Part shown: positions 62,701-64,000 of the stretch, piece after piece
Layout: each line of letters opens with the position of its first letter
How positions within the stretch are numbered: the stretch's first letter is position 1
DNA from: Pipra filicauda
Taxonomy: Eukaryota > Chordata > Aves > Passeriformes > Pipridae
DNA length: 64,000 nt
Assembly: GCF_003945595.2 (NCBI RefSeq)
Contig: NW_024104332.1
Location: 2,232,001-2,296,000 of the forward strand
Direction of reading: 5' to 3'
The notes under the pieces: model-generated
Told to the model about the DNA's origin: nothing
Database searches by the model: none
What the model saw: only the letters and a program-made list of their open reading frames with translations
Position numbers and translations under genes: made by a program

Positions 62701-63501
62701 GAAGAGGGACATAGTTGCTTTGGCAGTATACTTCTAGAATACAAGAAGAGAAACAAATAGGAAGTAATTTAAGATAGATGTTATTCATTTTGATATCCTG
62801 GTCTTCTACTTAGATACGTGATTTTTAAACAGAAATTCTAGTTTTGAGTATTTTGGTTGCCATCAGAAATGCAGTCTTGGGCTATGTGCTCTTTTTATGT
62901 GACTGTTCTCTCACAATATGTAGAGCACTTCCTCAGCTCTCTGAGGCCAAGCACTCTAAGCAATGCTGCCTTACTCAAAAAAAATTAAAAACCTGTTAAG
63001 AAAAATGAAAGAAAAGGCCCCTGACTTACCTGGTGTTCACACCTGCTGTCATGGTGTGGTTTGCTGTTGTGGTCCCTTTATGGCCCTGGTCACATCGACT
63101 CATCTGTGGAGCTGTCATAGGCCTAGCAAAGAGGTGAACAGCACATTACACACTAAATCTAACAAGCACAATGAAATCCTCCTTGTGATCTGGTGAAATC
63201 TGGCACTAACTTTACCATGTCTCAAACTCAACCATTATTCAAGCTGAGATGCACATTGTGGCCTCCTGTGCATTCCCTCTCCCACACGGAAAACCAAATG
63301 CAGCTCAGACCTTTGACCCACGTGGGTTACCTGGTGAGAACTTCTACACTGTACAGGAGGGCCTGCAAAGAGGTGGCAAGGGCACCCATAGAAGCAATCT
63401 CCTCACGAGCTGCTGTCCCAGTCTCCACTTCAGAGGTTTGTCGCTTCAATTTCTGTAGGTAACAGGGAACAAGCGCTTCCAAGACCATCAGCATCTGGAG
63501 G
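32491..63501 (-). CDS. UNC80: UNC80, C-terminal 900 codons in 18 exons (5' part missing)
   Basis: UNC80 is a very large scaffold of the NALCN sodium-leak channel complex in neurons, linking NALCN with UNC79 and Src-family signalling (known for the family). The 18 exons join without a frame break from 63501 to a TAA stop at 32493-32491. They read as close relatives of human UNC80 (3258 residues), so about 28% of the protein is here. The first half is helical-repeat-like and conserved (CTEFYKHCGPRLKILQNL, RRYIMEMLPITDW, ISFLPHLRSLINVCVNL, FLDFIVRTRIPIFVLLRPF). The last 350 residues are Ser/Thr/Gln- and charge-rich and probably disordered (SRSNTGTGTVWEQDSEP, LGRKRGLRQLRRPLLSRQK), ending ETDIDLDESHV. 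Residue numbers in the exon entries count from the first complete codon in the window. No truncation is seen; the gene simply runs off the window. Confidence 0.96.
33029..33267 (+). mobile_element. CR1 LINE 3' fragment in last UNC80 intron
   Basis: Plus-strand sequence with the CR1 3'-UTR series: ttagatattagaaaaaaatt, gtgagggtggtgagaccttg, cacaggttgcccaaagttgt, then ggaatgagatgatcttccaa, ending ttcattctgtgattctg. It is about 240 bp, 5'-truncated and antisense to UNC80. It is somewhat diverged near its end. Confidence 0.92.
33797..34008 (-). CDS. UNC80: UNC80 exon q (residues 742-811)
   Basis: The acceptor is gttcccttcag and the donor is AGCCAG|GTACTG. It begins EQKRSVTFTEAPPEAAPACP and includes the conserved LTSSPAIVVADLHS; the middle is Pro/Ala-rich and differs from human. 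Phase 1 in, 0 out. Confidence 0.92.
35182..35293 (-). CDS. UNC80: UNC80 exon p (residues 704-740)
   Basis: The acceptor is tacatttag and the donor is TGCG|GTAGGG. It encodes LRRPLLSRQKTQTEPRSRHG, then ARLSTTRRSIQPKPKPC, a strongly basic segment conserved in UNC80. Confidence 0.94.
35706..35759. repeat. Two-copy 27-bp tandem repeat
   Basis: tcacatccacaaaacatgtc and the following seven bases (35706-35732) are repeated at 35733-35759 with one difference (aaaac to aaatc). It lies in the UNC80 intron 52 nt past the exon o donor. Confidence 0.9.
35811..35892 (-). CDS. UNC80: UNC80 exon o (residues 677-703)
   Basis: The acceptor is acatctaacag and the donor is CGGCAG|GTGAGA. It completes an Arg codon and encodes VASVQSEPGQQNLLLQQPLG to KRGLRQ. 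The preceding intron is 6.6 kb and carries a solo LTR. Confidence 0.93.
35893..42491 (-). other. 6.6-kb UNC80 intron between exons n and o
   Basis: AT-rich. It contains the solo LTR (39361-39914), a TA-rich tract near 36530-36555 and an open stretch at 38444-38974 on the minus strand that matches nothing known to me and overlaps no conserved exon. Confidence 0.65.
39361..39914 (+). mobile_element. Solo endogenous-retrovirus LTR with 5-bp target duplication
   Basis: A 554-bp segment starting TGTCCTAGTT and ending AACCAGCACA. The ends form an imperfect inverted repeat (8 of 10) with TG...CA termini. GAGGG occurs directly before (39356-39360) and directly after (39915-39919), an exact target-site duplication. 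A TATA-like tatataaat lies near 39553, ATTAAA at 39835-39840, and a G11 run at 39716-39726. No internal viral genes remain, so this is a recombined solo LTR. A 5-bp duplication fits an ERVL-like family (inference). It sits in a UNC80 intron, antisense to the gene. Confidence 0.85.
42492..42548 (-). CDS. UNC80: UNC80 exon n (residues 658-675)
   Basis: A 57-bp symmetric exon (phase 2/2) with acceptor cccctcctgcag and donor TCTAG|GTACAG. It encodes EPNVLDDSPSLATEGSLS, matching EPNVLDDSQGLAAEGSLS of human UNC80 as remembered. Confidence 0.93.
44568..44706 (-). CDS. UNC80: UNC80 exon m (residues 612-656)
   Basis: The acceptor is gtctttccag and the donor is CAAAG|GTAACA, phase 1 in and 2 out. It encodes DSLSMPSVVSEQEAYLMGAI, then APQAEVGMLPSQ. 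An internal GTG|GTAAGT at 44681|44680 looks like a better donor than the real one. Confidence 0.93.
46666..46845 (-). CDS. UNC80: UNC80 exon l (residues 552-610)
   Basis: The acceptor is ttggcacag and the donor is GAAA|GTACGT. It encodes YQGKTSVSTVGTSTSAYRLS, then a Ser/Gln/acidic stretch ending TDEEDEE. This begins the likely disordered C-terminal third of the fragment. Confidence 0.95.
47672..47837 (-). CDS. UNC80: UNC80 exon k (residues 496-550)
   Basis: The acceptor is aattttgcag and the donor is TCGG|GTAAGG. It encodes LLAQPAENHEELTARQHISD, then FIPRPLCKSSLIAEFNNELK to AVHSGS. Confidence 0.95.
48021..48102. repeat. Two-copy direct repeat, period 45 bp
   Basis: ttaagacctcactggtacag...gggtatatggg at 48021 recurs as ttaaaacctcactggcacag...gggtatatggg at 48066, with few differences over about 35 bp. 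UNC80 intron between exons j and k. Confidence 0.8.
48746..48930 (-). CDS. UNC80: UNC80 exon j (residues 435-495)
   Basis: The acceptor is cccctgtag and the donor is TGCAAG|GTAACA. It encodes LKVILVCFERQLDSQWYWLS, then ALWDFLDFIVRTRIPIFVLL. The last segment is strongly hydrophobic but is conserved as part of the helical core; I do not call it a membrane span. Confidence 0.95.
50157..50363 (-). CDS. UNC80: UNC80 exon i (residues 366-433)
   Basis: The acceptor is atgcatctcag and the donor is CTGG|GTGAGT. It encodes SPWLEQPEVLLLLQTVINIL, then LESSPAHCSTPGDAGKDLRR to TSQAAYL, nearly identical to human as remembered. Confidence 0.95.
51094..51217 (-). CDS. UNC80: UNC80 exon h (residues 324-364)
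   Basis: The acceptor is attactgcacag. It encodes ALKEDFPLSHVVSPFTNQER, then LIPFVLTVGSGSK. The donor is AAAG|GTCTGA, lacking the usual purine at +3. The phase-1 end is nevertheless required to make the GSGSK-DSPW junction with the next exon. Confidence 0.92.
53061..53186 (-). CDS. UNC80: UNC80 exon g (residues 282-323)
   Basis: The acceptor is tttgtattgcag and the donor is ATACAG|GTGTGT. 42 in-phase codons: VMGVVGPSSVADGLPLLHLS, then PPLPFSTAVVRLVALQIQ. Found from its conserved translation; it has no long open frame around it. Confidence 0.93.
54173..54208. repeat. Short direct repeat of gctaaagctaaaatatt
   Basis: Two near-exact copies of a 17-18 bp unit, itself containing gctaaa twice, in the UNC80 intron between exons f and g. 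Confidence 0.75.
55476..55599 (-). CDS. UNC80: UNC80 exon f (residues 241-281)
   Basis: The acceptor is gttgtattgcag and the donor is AATCTG|GTGAGT, phase 2 in and 0 out. It encodes RQVEWEPASSLIEGVCLTLQ, then RQPIISFLPHLRSLINVCVN. Confidence 0.95.
57930..58130 (-). CDS. UNC80: UNC80 exon e (residues 174-239)
   Basis: The acceptor is ccggttccag and the donor is CTGAG|GTGAGC. It encodes LAEIAHSLLKLAPYDTQTME, then RRYIMEMLPITDWTAEAVRP to FNKIHKMPTL. It is more GC-rich than its flanks. Confidence 0.95.
60552..60770 (-). CDS. UNC80: UNC80 exon d (residues 101-172)
   Basis: The acceptor is atattctccag and the donor is ATGAG|GTATTC. It encodes ENLHILEEGQGLPREELDER, then FRRPRESLLNICTEFYKHCG to ELLDVKSHM. 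Confidence 0.95.
61093..61128 (-). CDS. UNC80: UNC80 exon c, 36-nt microexon (residues 89-99)
   Basis: The acceptor is ttttcccag and the donor is ATCAG|GTATAG. Exactly 36 nt, encoding YPEQGTKLHFI between split Arg codons. Symmetric, so skipping would keep the frame. It matches the YQEQGAKLHFIR segment of human UNC80 as remembered. Confidence 0.9.
62032..62056. repeat. A25 homopolymer
   Basis: An uninterrupted run of 25 A in a UNC80 intron. No retrocopy or SINE body is recognisable just upstream and no flanking duplication was seen, so it is treated as simple sequence. Confidence 0.9.
63030..63122 (-). CDS. UNC80: UNC80 exon b (residues 58-87)
   Basis: The acceptor is ctttgctag and the donor is ACCAG|GTAAGT. 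93 bp, phase 2/2: PMTAPQMSRCDQGHKGTTTA, then NHTMTAGVNT, nearly as in human. Confidence 0.92.
63331..63501 (-). CDS. UNC80: UNC80 exon a (fragment residues 1-56)
   Basis: The acceptor is tatttttccag and the donor is ACCAG|GTAACC, phase 2/2. It encodes LQMLMVLEALVPCYLQKLKR, then SMGALATSLQALLYSVEVLT. A CAG inside it (63455-63453) mimics an acceptor, but the frame runs through it. Confidence 0.9.
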
Positions 63502-64000
63502 CTGGAAAAATAACGATCTGTTTTACTTTGTCAGTCCTGAAACTCACTTTAGGTAGAGGCTTAACTTCCTATCTGAAGACCCCTGGATCTCTCACTGGGC
63601 TTGTGATTTCATTGCTTCTCACTAGAAGCCCAGAGCCAAAGAAACTATTGGATGAGGGATTTCAGGGGGAAAATTAGCTGATGCAAGAAACAATAATAGT
63701 GATGGAAACAGCCTGAACTTCCGGGTATCTTCCAGATATGTCATCCATTTGCTAACAACCACCTTCCCTTTCACAGACCCTTTTATTCTCGTTTCCCTCT
63801 TGCAAACTAATCTTTGTACTTTATCAAGTTTACCTCCCCACTCTCTTATCTTTCTGTTCTTTCCAGCTGCCTGTTTCTCCCCCTCCAGTTCCCCCTCAGC
63901 TTCTCTGATGACAGAAACCTGCAGAAAATGGTGTGTCTCCCCTGGGAAATACAGGTTATGTGTTGCTGCTCCAGCTGCCATCCTGCTTAGTGCTGGCAGG

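Larger units (their letters stand above)
60771..64000 (-). other. UNC80 introns at the window's right end
   Basis: Introns 60771-61092, 61129-63029, 63123-63330 and the start of the next upstream intron (63502-64000). Only the A25 run stands out. A minus-strand open stretch at 63622-63981 is polar and has no UNC80 likeness. Confidence 0.6.

Noticed and set aside
63453..63454. Acceptor-like CAG splitting UNC80 exon a at 63452
   Set aside because: The sequence upstream of it continues in frame (LEALVPCYLQ) to a better acceptor at 63502, so the exon is a single 171-bp unit.

Overview
This is a vertebrate nuclear genomic window, most probably from a bird. It has small exons bounded by GT/AG splice sites in long AT-rich introns, a GC-rich promoter island, CR1 LINE 3' ends of the type that dominates avian genomes, and a solo endogenous-retrovirus LTR. 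No bacterial-style gene, CRISPR array or gene cluster is present. Three conserved protein genes were rebuilt exon by exon from reading frame, splice-site phase and remembered similarity to the human proteins; no alignment could be run.

Layout. (1) 1-21.3 kb, plus strand: the C-terminal part of KANSL1L (KAT8 regulatory NSL complex subunit 1-like). Nine coding exons (5707-21289) encode the last 405 residues, including the MOF/KAT8-binding PEHE domain. The 5' exons lie before the window or are too short to recognise in 1-5706. (2) 21.3-27.1 kb: convergent intergenic/3'-UTR region. (3) 27.1-29.1 kb, minus strand: complete RPE (ribulose-phosphate 3-epimerase), six coding exons, 228 residues, with a CpG-rich promoter at about 28.7-29.3 kb. 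(4) 29.1-32.5 kb: RPE upstream region and the 3' UTR of the next gene. (5) 32.5-64 kb, minus strand: the 3' part of UNC80, 18 coding exons encoding the last 900 residues of this NALCN-channel scaffold; the gene continues beyond 64000.

The order UNC80 > RPE (same strand) > < KANSL1L (convergent) is the one I know from human chromosome 2q34, seen here in reverse complement, so this is a conserved synteny block. The products act in unrelated processes: neuronal sodium-leak channel assembly, the pentose phosphate pathway and chromatin acetylation.

The points most worth a second look are a GC-AG intron in KANSL1L with a frame-breaking GT donor 4 nt downstream, two other atypical donors, a 36-nt UNC80 microexon, a strong decoy donor inside an UNC80 coding exon, an in-frame upstream ATG in RPE, and a solo LTR with an exact 5-bp target duplication. 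I found no convincing sign of an undescribed biological system.
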